Shown: positions 8,111-19,827 of the stretch, one piece after another
Numbering within the stretch: the first letter of the stretch is position 1
Layout of the letters: every line of letters starts with the position of its first letter
NCBI RefSeq assembly: GCF_016865445.1
Contig: NZ_AP024412.1
Location: 744,001-808,000 of the forward strand
DNA: 64,000 nt
Direction: 5' to 3'
From: Mariniplasma anaerobium
GTDB taxonomy: Bacteria; Bacillota_I; Bacilli_A; Acholeplasmatales; Acholeplasmataceae
Program-made: the position numbers and the translations under genes
The notes under the pieces: generated by a model
Told to the model about the DNA's origin: nothing
The model's database searches: none
What the model saw: only the letters and a program-made list of their open reading frames with translations

Positions 8111-9124
8111 ATGATTACAAGTAGACAAAAATTAATCTTGAAAGCCATCATTGAGTTGTATGTAAAAGACGCTCAACCAGTTGGTTCTAAGTCGTTAACT
8201 CATTTACCTTACTTAAGTTTTTCTAGTGCAACTATTAGATATGATATGGCGCAATTAGAATTGCTGGGGTATCTTGAAAAAACACACACATCAAGTGGAC
8301 GTGTACCTTCAGAAAAAGGGTATAGATATTATGTAGAACATCTAGTGACAAGAGATCAAGATGTTTTAAAATCTTTTCCTTTAATTGATGAAATATTTTT
8401 GAAAAATAAACTTGCTAGAGAACAAGCTATAGAAGACGCAATGAATTTATTATCAGAATTAACAAATTATACTGCTTTAGCTATAGGTCCGAGTGGAGCG
8501 AGTGCAAAAATTAAAAAAATTGATTTTGTACCCTTAACACCATCTCAAGCAGTTATATTGATTGTTACAGATCAAGGTCATGTGCAACATCAATCTATTA
8601 ATGTTCCTAAAGAAGGACATATCAATGATGTTAAAGAAGTTATAAAGACTTTAGATGACTTATTAAGAGATAGAAGTATTGTTGATGCAAATAAAATATT
8701 AGAAAATGTTTTTGCTAAACAACAAATTGAATCTTTTATGACATATCAAACGCAAATCTTAGAATCATTTATTAATGCTTTTTCTAAATTTGCAGAAGAT
8801 AATTTCTATTTATCTGGTGTTACAAATGTATTTGATCAACCAGAGTTTCATAATGCAAGGCACATGAAAAGCTTTGTTGATATGTTTGATAGAAGAGACC
8901 TTTTAAAACTTATTGGTGAACAAGATGGATTATCGATAAGATTTGGCAGTGACTTAAGATTAATTCCAATGGAAAATTGTACTGTCATATCAGTGCCTTA
9001 CCAAATTAATGATGACGAGCATGGTACCATCGCTGTATTGGGCCCGACACGTATGGAATATAGTAAGGTTATTCCTTTAGTAGAATACATTGCGAGTAAC
9101 TTAGGAAAATTATATAAAAAATAA
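8111..9124 (+). CDS. hrcA: Heat-inducible repressor HrcA
   Basis: 337 residues from ATG 8111, with SD AGGTG at 8101-8105. A TTG at 8108 is also in frame but too close to the SD. An N-terminal winged helix (RQKLILKAIIELYVKDAQPVGSKSL...SSATIRYDMAQLELLGYLEKTHTSSGRVPS) is followed by the GAF-like dimer domain and the C-terminal SVPYQINDDEHGTIAVLGPTRMEYSKVI block. HrcA represses chaperone operons by binding CIRCE and is kept active by GroE. It is the first gene of hrcA-grpE-dnaK-dnaJ. Confidence 0.96.
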   Translation: MITSRQKLILKAIIELYVKDAQPVGSKSLTHLPYLSFSSATIRYDMAQLELLGYLEKTHTSSGRVPSEKGYRYYVEHLVTRDQDVLKSFPLIDEIFLKNKLAREQAIEDAMNLLSELTNYTALAIGPSGASAKIKKIDFVPLTPSQAVILIVTDQGHVQHQSINVPKEGHINDVKEVIKTLDDLLRDRSIVDANKILENVFAKQQIESFMTYQTQILESFINAFSKFAEDNFYLSGVTNVFDQPEFHNARHMKSFVDMFDRRDLLKLIGEQDGLSIRFGSDLRLIPMENCTVISVPYQINDDEHGTIAVLGPTRMEYSKVIPLVEYIASNLGKLYKK

Positions 9125-9136
9125 AGGATGATAATT

Positions 9137-11531
<2,395 letters not shown>

Positions 11532-11532
11532 A

Positions 11533-11555
11533 CTAAAGGGGCATTGCCCCTTTAG
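11533..11555 (+). other. Perfect hairpin between dnaK and dnaJ, without T-tract
   Basis: CTAAAGGGGC (11533-11542), loop ATT, GCCCCTTTAG (11546-11555): a perfect 10-bp stem unusually GC-rich for this genome. No U-run follows, so it is not a standard terminator. It could be an RNA processing or stability element setting the dnaK:dnaJ ratio. Confidence 0.6.
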
Positions 11556-11575
11556 CACTATGGAGTTGATGACTT

Positions 11576-12700
11576 ATGGCAAATAAGAGAGATTTTTATG
11601 ATGTATTAGGATTAAAAAAAGGCGCTAGTGAAGATGAGATAAAAAAAGCTTATCGAACGCTAGCAAAAAAATATCATCCTGATATATCCAAAGAAGCAAA
11701 TGCAGAAAGCAAATTTAAAGAAGTTCAAGAAGCTTATGATACACTAAATGATGCTCAAAAAAAGGCAGCTTATGATCAATATGGTCATGATGGCAGTCCT
11801 TTTGGCGGACAAGGATTTGGTGGTGGACAAGGCTTTGGTGATTTTGGTGGATTTGGAGATATTTTTTCACAATTTTTTGGTGGAGGAAATAGATCACAAA
11901 AACAACAAAACTATAATGGACCACAGCGAGGCGAAGATTTAGAAAAAATGATGACAGTAGACTTTATGGATGCTGTTTTAGGAACTAAAAAAACGATTAG
12001 CGTGCAAGTTGAAGAAGAATGTCACACATGTCATGGATTGGGTGCTGAATCTAGTAAAGATGTTGAAGTATGCGATAGATGTCATGGAGATGGATTTGTT
12101 AATGTAGAGCAACGGACGATGTTTGGTGCAATGCGAACACAACAAGTTTGTCCAAAATGTGGTGGTCAAGGAAAAGTAATCAATAAGCGTTGTCATACAT
12201 GTAATGGATCAGGCATCGAAAAAGTTACAAAGACTGTAGATGTTAATATTCCTGCTGGTGTAGATACAAATATGAGTTTAAAAGTTGCTGGTTATGGTAA
12301 TGGAGGCACAAAAGGTGGATCTAAAGGTGATCTATACTTAAACTTTAGAGTTAAACCTCATAAAGTCTTTAAGCGTCATCACGACGATATTATCTTAGAA
12401 GTTCCAATTACTGTAACACAGGCTGTTTTAGGAGCTAAAATTGAAATCCCTACAATTTATGGAGATGTTGATTTAAAGATTCCTGCTGGTATTGAACACG
12501 GAACGATTTTAAGAATGAGAGAAAAAGGGGTCGCAAATGTTAGAAGTAAGAAAAAAGGCGATCAACAAGTCATTGTTCAGATTAAAGTTCCAAAGACTCT
12601 TTCAGCACAAGAGAAAAAACTTTATGAGGAATTAGATTCATTAGAATCCAAAGAAAAAGACAGTGCATGGCATAAATTTAAAAATTTATTCAAAAACTAA
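11576..12700 (+). CDS. dnaJ: Chaperone DnaJ (Hsp40, type A)
   Basis: 374 residues. J-domain with the HPD motif (KKYHPDIS) in the first 70 residues, a Gly/Phe-rich region (about 77-110), four CxxCxGxG zinc repeats ([32 protein letters not shown]), then the substrate-binding C-terminal domain. It delivers clients to DnaK and stimulates its ATPase. GGAG at 11562-11565 is about 10 bases from the start, a rather long spacing. It is the last gene of the heat-shock operon. Confidence 0.96.
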   Translation: MANKRDFYDVLGLKKGASEDEIKKAYRTLAKKYHPDISKEANAESKFKEVQEAYDTLNDAQKKAAYDQYGHDGSPFGGQGFGGGQGFGDFGGFGDIFSQFFGGGNRSQKQQNYNGPQRGEDLEKMMTVDFMDAVLGTKKTISVQVEEECHTCHGLGAESSKDVEVCDRCHGDGFVNVEQRTMFGAMRTQQVCPKCGGQGKVINKRCHTCNGSGIEKVTKTVDVNIPAGVDTNMSLKVAGYGNGGTKGGSKGDLYLNFRVKPHKVFKRHHDDIILEVPITVTQAVLGAKIEIPTIYGDVDLKIPAGIEHGTILRMREKGVANVRSKKKGDQQVIVQIKVPKTLSAQEKKLYEELDSLESKEKDSAWHKFKNLFKN

Positions 12701-12706
12701 AATAAA

Positions 12707-12735
12707 AGCATCTTCCCAAGGGAGATGCTTTTTTA
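12707..12735 (+). terminator. Terminator of the heat-shock operon
   Basis: AGCATCTTCCC and GGGAGATGCT pair with one bulged base, followed by T6. Confidence 0.85.
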
Positions 12736-12738
12736 CTT

Positions 12739-13248
12739 TTATTTTTGTTTTTTATAGATAACATATAAATTATCCGAAAATTTTTCATGTGAGATTAATT
12801 TCCAATTATTTAATTGATTGTGTTCATAAAACAAAGGAATACCATCTCCAATGGTTTTAGGAACTATATATAATTGTAATTCATCAACTAAATTGTTTTT
12901 CATAAAACTTTGAATTACACTTGCGCCTCCAAAAAGCCAAATATTTCCTGATAATTCATCTGTTAGCCCCTTTATGGGCATTTCAGTAAAAATTATGTTT
13001 TCATTGGTGCTTTCATAAGTTCGTTTAGTTAAAACATATATATTTTTATCTTTAAAAGGAATATCACCAAATTTTAACATCACATCATATGTTTTAGAAC
13101 CCATAATAATGAAATCAATAGAATCGATAAAAGAGGTGAAATGATTTTGAAAACTAGGATCTATAGTCTCTAAAAAATCTACGGAATGATCTTTTCTTGA
13201 GATATAACCATCTAGCGAGACAGCGACCTGTAATATAACATATCCCAT
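12739..13248 (-). CDS. Dihydrofolate reductase-like (RibD C-terminal family) protein
   Basis: 169 residues of the RibD_C/DHFR fold, similar in shape to Bacillus YwjB/YyaP. Visible motifs are VSLDGYISRKD at the N-terminus, IIMGSKTYDVM, and IWLFGGASVIQSFMKNNLVDELQLYIVP with the NADPH-binding GG. These stand-alone proteins are NADPH-dependent reductases of mostly unknown substrate; true dihydrofolate reduction is not implied. SD AAGGAG fits ATG 13248. It is last in a minus-strand group with the DAK2-DegV and DUF2177 genes. Confidence 0.82.
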   Translation of the reverse strand: MGYVILQVAVSLDGYISRKDHSVDFLETIDPSFQNHFTSFIDSIDFIIMGSKTYDVMLKFGDIPFKDKNIYVLTKRTYESTNENIIFTEMPIKGLTDELSGNIWLFGGASVIQSFMKNNLVDELQLYIVPKTIGDGIPLFYEHNQLNNWKLISHEKFSDNLYVIYKKQK

Positions 13249-13285
13249 GATGTATATCTCCTTAATATATTTTTAAAAAGTAAAA

Positions 13286-15091
13286 TTAATGGATTGATTG
13301 ATCAACTAGCTTACTCTTACCTTTGATATAGGCAATTGCAACAGTACCAATTCCTGCGTTCATTGCAACAATAGGTGATATATTCATGATGTAAGTTGGA
13401 GGTTTTCCAATTAAATCAGTATAGATTTTTTCATATGAGGTTACCCTATCACCAGCATTTGCATGAACAATTGCATAATCATCAATCTCGTTAAATTCTA
13501 GAATACCTTTTATATGTTTAAAAATCTTTTTATTACTTGTTTTAATACTTAAGCCTTTATCAAAAATAATGCCTTCACCTTGGTCATCAATTGAGATAAC
13601 AGGTTTTAAATTGACTATTTTACCAATGATGCCTGTTGTTTTTCCAACACGACCACTTCGAACCATATATTTTAAAGTCTTAACACTAACTAAAATTTTA
13701 GTTTCTTTTTTAAGTTTTTCAATATAAGTAACAATATCATCAAATTCCATACCTGCTTTGATTGCTTGAGCTGCTTTTAAAACTAATAAACCTTGGGCTC
13801 CTGAGTTTTGTATCGTATCAATAACAGCAATTTTTTTATCTTTAGATTTAAATTTATTTGCAGAATCAACAAATGCTTGATACGTACCACTCATCTTTGA
13901 TGAAACTGATAGAACAATGACTTTATCATAGTATGTTGTTAGTTGAGAGAAGAAATTTTCTAAAGTTCTTTGATTTGGTTGAGAAGATGTAGGATAAACA
14001 TCAAGTGTGTCCATTAAGCCATAAAAAGATTCGGCAGTAATCGTTAATTTATCATAATAAGTTGTACCATTAATCATCAATCCTAATGCAAATTGATGGA
14101 TTTGATATTGATCAACTAATGATTGAGGTAGATCTGCAATGGAATCAGTTACAAGTGCTATTTTATATTTTTGATGGTTCACCATTTCAAATTGTCGAAT
14201 CATATCATCAACTTTTTGTTCAAGTATCGATCCATGTGAAGCTAGATAAGTAAAAACTTGATCGGGTTTATCTGTATGTATATGAACTCTTAAGCGTCTT
14301 TTATTACCTGCAACAACCAAAGAGTCACCTAAAGTTTCTAAATGCGCCTTGATGGCTTTATGGTCTAAATCAATAGATGATAATAAAGCTTCAGTACAGT
14401 ATCTGTATTGTGATTCATCTAAATGATCTATATGCAAATGTTCAGTGATTTCTGGAACATCTTGAAAATCCATACTCACTTTTTCACCTTTTAAAGATTT
14501 GATAAAACCTTCTATAAAGTGCACAAAACCTTTAGCTCCTGCATCTACAACCTTATTTTGTTTTAAGACTGCTAGCATTTCAGTTGTTTTTTTAAGTTCA
14601 ACTTGTAAAACATCAAAAGCTTTTGAAAACATTTCAAGAACACTGTGACCAGCATCTTTTAAGCTATTTAATGCTGTAGCCCAAGCTCTCATTAAAGTAA
14701 TCATAGTGCCTTCTACAGGTTTATTAATAGAAAGATAGGCTTGATCAGCTGCATTGGTAACCATTTCAATGTATTCATCAATTGTTAAGTCATCATTTTT
14801 TAAAGCTTCATAAAACCCATTGATATATGATGCGAAAATAATGCCTGAGTTTCCTCTTGCACCTTCAATTGCAGCATCTACAATAGTTTCCATAGTTTCA
14901 AGTGAAGTGTCTTTAAGCATAGATTTTTCAATAATTGAATTCATGAGTGAAGCTAGATTTGTTCCTGTGTCACCATCTGGGACTGGGAAAACATTTATTT
15001 TATTTAAACTGTTTTTCTCTGATATAACGTTTCTTGCTCCGATAATAAAAGCATTATACAAAAATGCATTGTCTAGTGTTGTAGTTGTCAT
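13286..15091 (-). CDS. DAK2-DegV fusion protein (FakA-FakB-like fatty acid kinase)
   Basis: 601 residues. The first ~200 form a DhaL/DAK2 nucleotide-binding domain (FPVPDGDTGTNL, EGARGNSGIIF). Residues about 225-310 match the FakA middle domain (GDSLVVAGNKRRLRVHIHTDKP). From about 318 it is a DegV fatty-acid-binding domain (ALVTDSIADLP, TSSQPNQ, VSSKMSGTYQ, RSGRVGK, LKPVISI). In most Firmicutes, FakA (kinase) and FakB (fatty-acid carrier) are separate and make acyl phosphate from exogenous fatty acids. Here both are in one chain. SD AAAGGAGG fits ATG 15091. It is probably co-transcribed with the DUF2177 gene 11 bases upstream. The acyl-kinase activity is inferred. Confidence 0.85.
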   Translation of the reverse strand: MTTTTLDNAFLYNAFIIGARNVISEKNSLNKINVFPVPDGDTGTNLASLMNSIIEKSMLKDTSLETMETIVDAAIEGARGNSGIIFASYINGFYEALKNDDLTIDEYIEMVTNAADQAYLSINKPVEGTMITLMRAWATALNSLKDAGHSVLEMFSKAFDVLQVELKKTTEMLAVLKQNKVVDAGAKGFVHFIEGFIKSLKGEKVSMDFQDVPEITEHLHIDHLDESQYRYCTEALLSSIDLDHKAIKAHLETLGDSLVVAGNKRRLRVHIHTDKPDQVFTYLASHGSILEQKVDDMIRQFEMVNHQKYKIALVTDSIADLPQSLVDQYQIHQFALGLMINGTTYYDKLTITAESFYGLMDTLDVYPTSSQPNQRTLENFFSQLTTYYDKVIVLSVSSKMSGTYQAFVDSANKFKSKDKKIAVIDTIQNSGAQGLLVLKAAQAIKAGMEFDDIVTYIEKLKKETKILVSVKTLKYMVRSGRVGKTTGIIGKIVNLKPVISIDDQGEGIIFDKGLSIKTSNKKIFKHIKGILEFNEIDDYAIVHANAGDRVTSYEKIYTDLIGKPPTYIMNISPIVAMNAGIGTVAIAYIKGKSKLVDQSIH

Positions 15092-15102
15092 AATATCCTC
15101 CT

Positions 15103-15504
15103 TTAAAAAATTAGATTAAATAATAAGTATGATAAAGTTGATACAGAGAAACCTAAGAAAGTTCCCCAGAATAAATCAATGACAGTGATTTGAATAGGCC
15201 AATCTTTAAGTGTTGCTAAATTTGTTAAATCATAAGTTGCATAAGTTATAAATCCAAAGAGTGCTCCATACAACATAGTGTATGATAGACTTTGTTTGTC
15301 AACTCCTGGAAGTAAAACAAATATGACTAAAGCCGCTATAAATAAAACATAAAATGCAATAGCTGCTTTCCAATTAGGATTAGGACTTAAAAAGTCACCA
15401 AGATATTTTCTATACAAATCCTTCGCAATAAATCCTAGCCAAATTAAATCAACGACGATAAACATAACAAACGAAATAATAAATAATTCTATAAAAGTTA
15501 ACAT
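15103..15504 (-). CDS. DUF2177 family membrane protein
   Basis: 133 residues from ATG 15504, with SD GGAGG six bases upstream; GTG 15510 is in frame but overlaps the SD. Four hydrophobic segments are visible. Family hallmarks are DLIWLGFIAKDLYRKYLG near the N-terminus and YGALFGFITYATYDLTNLATLKDWP in the middle. The function of DUF2177 proteins is unknown. It is first in the minus-strand group. Confidence 0.85.
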   Translation of the reverse strand: MLTFIELFIISFVMFIVVDLIWLGFIAKDLYRKYLGDFLSPNPNWKAAIAFYVLFIAALVIFVLLPGVDKQSLSYTMLYGALFGFITYATYDLTNLATLKDWPIQITVIDLFWGTFLGFSVSTLSYLLFNLIF

Positions 15505-15669
15505 AAACACCCTCCTCTTTATTTCAATTATATTATATCATGTTAAAAAGACTTTTTATATAAAAATGCGTTTCACATAATTAGAGCATAAAACCATATA
15601 CATATCATTTTTTAATACTTCATATTAATGATATAATTTATAATATAAAAGTAATGGAGGATTAAAGAT

Positions 15670-16662
15670 ATGATTTTAGTAAGACATCACAATGAAGGAC
15701 AATTAAAACCGTATTTTTATTTTGCACTAGAAGAATATTTGCTTACTGAAGTCCTAGAAGAAGGACAAACTTATTTTTTTACATGGGAAATCAATGGAGT
15801 CGTCATTGGGAAGAATCAAGTCATTGAAAATGAAGTTAATTTAGAGTATTTAAAAGAAAATAATATTGATGTTTATAGAAGACCAACAGGTGGTGGATGT
15901 GTCTATGCAGATCATAGAAACACAATGTTTTCTATTATCACAAAAAAACAAACTAACAATTTTAGCTTTAAAACTTATCTTTCAAAGATTATTGAATCAA
16001 TGAAATTATTAGATGTAAACATTGAGTTTAGTGGAAGAAACGATCTTTTATTTGAAGGAAAGAAAATTTCAGGCAATGCGTTTTTACAAAATAAATATGG
16101 CATGCTTATGCATGGAACTTTTTTATATGATTGTGACTTAGAAACTATGGTAAGAGCAATCACACCATCAGATGAGAAATTAGTTAGTAAAGGTGTAGAT
16201 AGTGTAAGATCTAGAGTTACAAATTTAAAACCATATTTAAATGGAATGACTCAAGAACAACTTATCAAACATTTTGAAAATACAATGACTTATCAAACAT
16301 ATGAACTAAGTGATCAAGAAGTTACAAAAATACAAAAAATGGCTGAAAAATACGAATCAAAATCATGGATATATAAAAAACAACCACCACATACTAAGAC
16401 ACTTAAAAAAAGAATTACAGGCGGACTAATCGAAGTTATGATTGATTTGCATGATGGAACTATAGAAAACTTTAAGATTTTAGGCGATTTTTTTGATACA
16501 AAACCATTAGAAAGTTTTGAAAAATTGTTTATTGGTCAAGAGTATACTAAAAAAACTATTGCAAAAATATTCGAGTTAGACAATATTGATGATTATATTC
16601 TAGATATCAAAAAAGATGAATTTATGGCTTTATTGAACGATGGAGTTCTAATAGATGAGTAA
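15670..16662 (+). CDS. lplA: Lipoate-protein ligase LplA
   Basis: 330 residues. It attaches lipoate to E2/H proteins using ATP. Motifs: VYRRPTGGGCVYADHRNTMFSI (lipoate/AMP binding), RNDLLFEGKKISGNAF with the catalytic Lys, and MHGTFLYDCDL. The C-terminal accessory domain (about 250-330) is present, as in full-length LplA. SD GGAGG at 15656-15660. It stands alone here; lipoylated dehydrogenase genes are not in the window. Confidence 0.93.
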   Translation: MILVRHHNEGQLKPYFYFALEEYLLTEVLEEGQTYFFTWEINGVVIGKNQVIENEVNLEYLKENNIDVYRRPTGGGCVYADHRNTMFSIITKKQTNNFSFKTYLSKIIESMKLLDVNIEFSGRNDLLFEGKKISGNAFLQNKYGMLMHGTFLYDCDLETMVRAITPSDEKLVSKGVDSVRSRVTNLKPYLNGMTQEQLIKHFENTMTYQTYELSDQEVTKIQKMAEKYESKSWIYKKQPPHTKTLKKRITGGLIEVMIDLHDGTIENFKILGDFFDTKPLESFEKLFIGQEYTKKTIAKIFELDNIDDYILDIKKDEFMALLNDGVLIDE

Positions 16663-16754
16663 AAAGTGGATTAAATTGATTAAAAACACATAAAAGTTTG
16701 ACTAGTTCTTCATTTATTTGTTAAAATAGATATAAGGTGAAAGGTGGTATTCAT

Positions 16755-17708
16755 ATGAAAAAAAACAAAGAATTAAGCCAAAAAGAAACAATCGAGGAAA
16801 CCAAAGATACTGATAAATTGGAAACTTCAAAAAATAACGAAACCGAAATTAAAGAAGATTCTAAAAAAGAATCAAAAAAAGATAAGAAAAAAAAGAAGGC
16901 TGAAGAAAAAGCTAAAGCTAAAGAGGATTTGAAGAAACAAGAGGCTGAAGCTAAAGCAAAATCGAAGGAAAAAAAGGTTAAGCTTACTCCAGAAGAAAAA
17001 GCTAAAGCCAAAGAAGATGCGAAAAAACAAAAGGCTGAAGATAAAGTTAAAGCTAAAGAAGATAAAAAAAGACTTAAAGCTGAAAAAAAAGCAAGCGCCA
17101 AAGAAGCAAAAAGACTAAAAGATAGACCAAAATGGACTAAGAAATACTTTAGCAAGTTTTCTGGTAAAGAAAAAGGTGTATTTCAAAAATATGTAGATCA
17201 AGATTATAAAAATGCAATTTTGAGAGCTGAAAAATTATCAAGTATTGATAAAAAAGCATATAAAAAGCCAATACTTATTATGATTCCTGACGCTTTTAAT
17301 AAATCCAGCAAAGTTCAATATCGCCTTGATAAAAAAGAAGATGGCACTGTAACTCAAATATATGATCAATCTTTATTAACAGCTTTATTCTTTGGGGAAT
17401 CAACACTTTTCTATTATCAAGCAAATATAGATCATAGAAGTGGACAAATCGCATGTGATATTGCTGGGGAGTTTAATTATTTTGATGTTGTTCATATGGA
17501 AACTAAATTGAAATATGATAATCCTGATAAACCTAAATATTTAGCTTTAGAATTAGAAGTAGGGCTATCAGATGGCAGAATGATTCCTTTTCACTTAAGA
17601 AATCATCGCCTACATACTGACTATAAGCTTCCAGAAATGTTAACAAAAACAGAGCAACAAATTCTTGATTTATTCAAAACTAGAGTTAGACAAGAGAAAT
17701 CCATGTAA
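16755..17708 (+). CDS. Lys/Glu/Ala-rich coiled-coil protein with conserved-looking C-terminal domain
   Basis: 317 residues from ATG 16755, with SD GGTGG; GTG 16737 in frame is less likely. About residues 1-125 are extremely charged, with degenerate repeats such as EEKAKAKED(A/L)KKQ(K/E)AE, giving a purine-rich coding stretch near 16850-17120. A globular part follows (about 150-317) with KPILIMIPDAF, ALFFGESTLFYYQANIDHRSGQI and GRMIPFHLRNHRL, which might be a PH-like fold. There is no signal peptide or membrane helix. I do not recognise the family. Confidence 0.75.
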   Translation: MKKNKELSQKETIEETKDTDKLETSKNNETEIKEDSKKESKKDKKKKKAEEKAKAKEDLKKQEAEAKAKSKEKKVKLTPEEKAKAKEDAKKQKAEDKVKAKEDKKRLKAEKKASAKEAKRLKDRPKWTKKYFSKFSGKEKGVFQKYVDQDYKNAILRAEKLSSIDKKAYKKPILIMIPDAFNKSSKVQYRLDKKEDGTVTQIYDQSLLTALFFGESTLFYYQANIDHRSGQIACDIAGEFNYFDVVHMETKLKYDNPDKPKYLALELEVGLSDGRMIPFHLRNHRLHTDYKLPEMLTKTEQQILDLFKTRVRQEKSM

Positions 17709-17743
17709 ATCGCTTTAATCAGGACATAAATTCTCTTAATTCA

Positions 17744-17772
17744 TTGACAATTGTGTATTTATTTTGTATAAT
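17744..17772 (+). promoter_or_regulatory. Perfect sigma-A promoter of the DUF177-rpmF operon
   Basis: TTGACA (17744-17749), exactly 17 bp, TATAAT (17767-17772): full consensus, as expected for a ribosomal protein transcript. Confidence 0.85.
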
Positions 17773-17792
17773 ACCTTCGTTGAGGTGATATA

Positions 17793-18224
17793 ATGAAAAT
17801 TTTACTTAAAGAATTAAAAGAAAAAACCTCATTAGATTTTACTTATGACTTTCAAAATGAGATTAAAGAAATTGATGACATTCTTTCAATTAAACCAGCA
17901 TCGATTCAAATCGATGTAAATATAATTGAAGAAGAAGTTGTTCTTGATTTCAATGTTGAAGTTGATATGGAATTAGCTTGCGCTAAAACCTTAAAACCTG
18001 TTTCTTACCACATGGATATTAGAGAAGAAGTTATCTTTGGTAAAGATGAAGATGCAGATTTTATGTTAACGGATTATATTGAGTTGAGTGATATCATATT
18101 TGGATACATTATAAGTGAAAAACCTTATACCATCTATCATCCAGATGCAAAAAAGATCTCTTTTGAAGAAGAAAAGAGTCCACATCCTGCATTTGCTGAA
18201 TTAGATACGCTCTTGAAAAAATAG
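17793..18224 (+). CDS. DUF177 (YceD) family protein
   Basis: 143 residues, acidic. The central block [26 protein letters not shown] is the YceD hallmark, with the conserved Cys in [25 protein letters not shown] follows. Family members sit next to rpmF almost everywhere and are linked to large-subunit rRNA maturation; molecular activity is unsettled. SD GAGGTGA fits. rpmF follows after 11 bases. Confidence 0.88.
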   Translation: MKILLKELKEKTSLDFTYDFQNEIKEIDDILSIKPASIQIDVNIIEEEVVLDFNVEVDMELACAKTLKPVSYHMDIREEVIFGKDEDADFMLTDYIELSDIIFGYIISEKPYTIYHPDAKKISFEEEKSPHPAFAELDTLLKK

Positions 18225-18235
18225 GAGGTGAACAG

Positions 18236-18427
18236 ATGGCTGTTCCATTTAGAAGAACGGGTAAAACTGCGAAGAGAAAACGTCGTACACATTACAAATT
18301 GACTGCTCCTGCGTTAGTTGTTTGCCCACAAACTGGTGAATTCACGTTACCACACCGTGTTACACCAAACAGTGGTTATTACAAAGGTCAACAAGTATTA
18401 ACCAAAAAAGAATCCAAAGAGGATTAA
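18236..18427 (+). CDS. rpmF: Ribosomal protein L32, form without the zinc ribbon
   Basis: 63 residues. The N-terminus ([22 protein letters not shown]) is typical. The usual two Cys pairs are mostly lost: CPxCG is CPQTG and the second CPxCG is TPNSG, leaving one cysteine. The flanking LPHRV and YYKG are kept. This is the zinc-independent form of L32. SD GGAGGTGA. It ends in a terminator. Confidence 0.95.
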   Translation: MAVPFRRTGKTAKRKRRTHYKLTAPALVVCPQTGEFTLPHRVTPNSGYYKGQQVLTKKESKED

Positions 18428-18430
18428 AGA

Positions 18431-18453
18431 AGGGTGCCGAAGGCACCTTTTTC
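18431..18453 (+). terminator. Terminator after rpmF
   Basis: GGTGCC (18433-18438), GAA, GGCACC (18442-18447), flanked by AA and T5. Confidence 0.88.
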
Positions 18454-18465
18454 TTTTTTTGAAAA

Positions 18466-18494
18466 TTGACAAAATGATGAATTTCATATATAGT
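18466..18494 (+). promoter_or_regulatory. Promoter of rsmH-mgsA
   Basis: TTGACA (18466-18471), 17 bp, TATAGT (18489-18494). Confidence 0.65.
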
Positions 18495-18532
18495 TTAACT
18501 AATATGTAAAATAAATGAAATGATGTGAACAA

Positions 18533-19429
18533 ATGAAACATATAACAGTCTTATTAGATGAGGCAATCAAGCAATTAAATATCAAAGATAACGGCATTTA
18601 TGTAGATGGTACATTAGGAGGGGCAGGACACTCTAAAAAGATCTTAGAACAGCTAAAAACTGGTTATTTATATGCATTTGATCAAGATGAATTTGCAATT
18701 GAATACGCAAGAGATGTATTAAAAGATTTTAATAATTTCAAAATTATTAAAAGTAATTTTAGACATCTAAAAAATAAGCTTAATGAAGAAGGAATCCAAA
18801 AAATTGATGGGTTACTACTTGATTTAGGTATGTCTAGTTTTCAAATTGATGATGATACTAGAGGATTTACATATTTAAAAGATGCTAAACTAGATATGAG
18901 AATGGATCAGTCTCAAAGTTTAACTGCAGAAGTCATAGTGAATACATACTCCAAAGATGAATTGGCTAAGTTATTTTTCATATATGGAGAAGAAAAAAAC
19001 GGATTTAAAATAGCACAAAAAATTATAAATCAAAGACCATTATATACGACTATGGAACTTGTAAAAATAACAGATCAAGTTAACTATAAGGATAAGGGAC
19101 ATAGTGCTAAAAGAGTTTTTCAAGCACTAAGAATTGCAGTCAATCATGAACTAGGTGTACTTGAAGAAGTTTTAGAACAAGCACTTGATATGCTTAATCC
19201 TGGTGGAAGAATTGTAGTGATTACGTTCCACTCCTTAGAAGATAGAATTGTTAAACATTATTTTAAGGATAAATCTACATCACAGCTACCTAAAAACTTA
19301 CCAGTTATGATTGATAAAAACATTAAACTTAAAGTGATTACTAAAAAACCAATTTATCCAACTGATGAAGAGCTAGAAAATAACTCAAGATCTCGATCAG
19401 CAAAAATGAGAGTAGCAGAAAGGATATAA
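18533..19429 (+). CDS. rsmH: 16S rRNA m4C1402 methyltransferase RsmH (MraW)
   Basis: 298 residues. SAM-binding motif [16 protein letters not shown] near residue 22; [42 protein letters not shown] and [17 protein letters not shown] are all present. It methylates N4 of C1402 in the decoding centre. In walled bacteria it heads the dcw cluster. Here it is followed only by mgsA, in line with a wall-less cell. The SD is weak (GATGTGA). Confidence 0.95.
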   Translation: MKHITVLLDEAIKQLNIKDNGIYVDGTLGGAGHSKKILEQLKTGYLYAFDQDEFAIEYARDVLKDFNNFKIIKSNFRHLKNKLNEEGIQKIDGLLLDLGMSSFQIDDDTRGFTYLKDAKLDMRMDQSQSLTAEVIVNTYSKDELAKLFFIYGEEKNGFKIAQKIINQRPLYTTMELVKITDQVNYKDKGHSAKRVFQALRIAVNHELGVLEEVLEQALDMLNPGGRIVVITFHSLEDRIVKHYFKDKSTSQLPKNLPVMIDKNIKLKVITKKPIYPTDEELENNSRSRSAKMRVAERI

Positions 19430-19797
19430 TGATGAAAATTGCATTAATTGCCCACGATAAAAAAAAGCCTGAAATGATCAGCTTTGTTAAAGAACATTTA
19501 AATATATTTAAAACTCATGAATTATATGCAACTGGTACAACAGGAGCATTACTTGTTGAACATACGGGATTAAATATCCATTTAAAAAAATCAGGACCTC
19601 TTGGAGGAGATCAAGAAATTGGATCTATGGTTGCTAATCAACTTATTGATATGATTATATTTTTTAGAGATCCACTTACAGCACAGCCTCATGAACCAGA
19701 TGTTTCTGCTTTACTAAGACTAAGTGATCATTATGAAATCCCACTTGCAACTAACATTTCAACAGCTAAATTATTTATAGCTGCATTAGAGATATAA
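19429..19797 (+). CDS. mgsA: Methylglyoxal synthase MgsA
   Basis: 122 residues. It converts dihydroxyacetone phosphate to methylglyoxal and phosphate, a bypass of lower glycolysis. Motifs: [15 protein letters not shown] (phosphate binding), [11 protein letters not shown] with the catalytic Asp, and [21 protein letters not shown] 19429 overlaps the rsmH stop by one base; ATG 19432 is an alternative. SD AAAGGA. Downstream glyoxalase partners are not adjacent. Confidence 0.93.
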   Translation: MMKIALIAHDKKKPEMISFVKEHLNIFKTHELYATGTTGALLVEHTGLNIHLKKSGPLGGDQEIGSMVANQLIDMIIFFRDPLTAQPHEPDVSALLRLSDHYEIPLATNISTAKLFIAALEI

Positions 19798-19798
19798 A

Positions 19799-19822
19799 AA
19801 AAAGGCAATTATGCCTTTTTTT
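19799..19822. terminator. Bidirectional terminator between mgsA and the Fur-like gene
   Basis: Six A + GGCA, loop ATTA, TGCC + T7. Confidence 0.75.
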
Positions 19823-19827
19823 ATGCT

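Noticed and set aside
16850-17120. Tandem DNA repeat or low-complexity element
   Set aside because: The repetition is protein-level (Lys/Glu/Ala codons) and imperfect at the base level, so it is part of the coding sequence, not a separate repeat element.
16751-17155. 134-codon minus-strand frame opposite the Lys/Glu-rich region
   Set aside because: It is the Ser/Phe/Leu mirror of the purine-rich repeats on the plus strand and has no promoter or SD.
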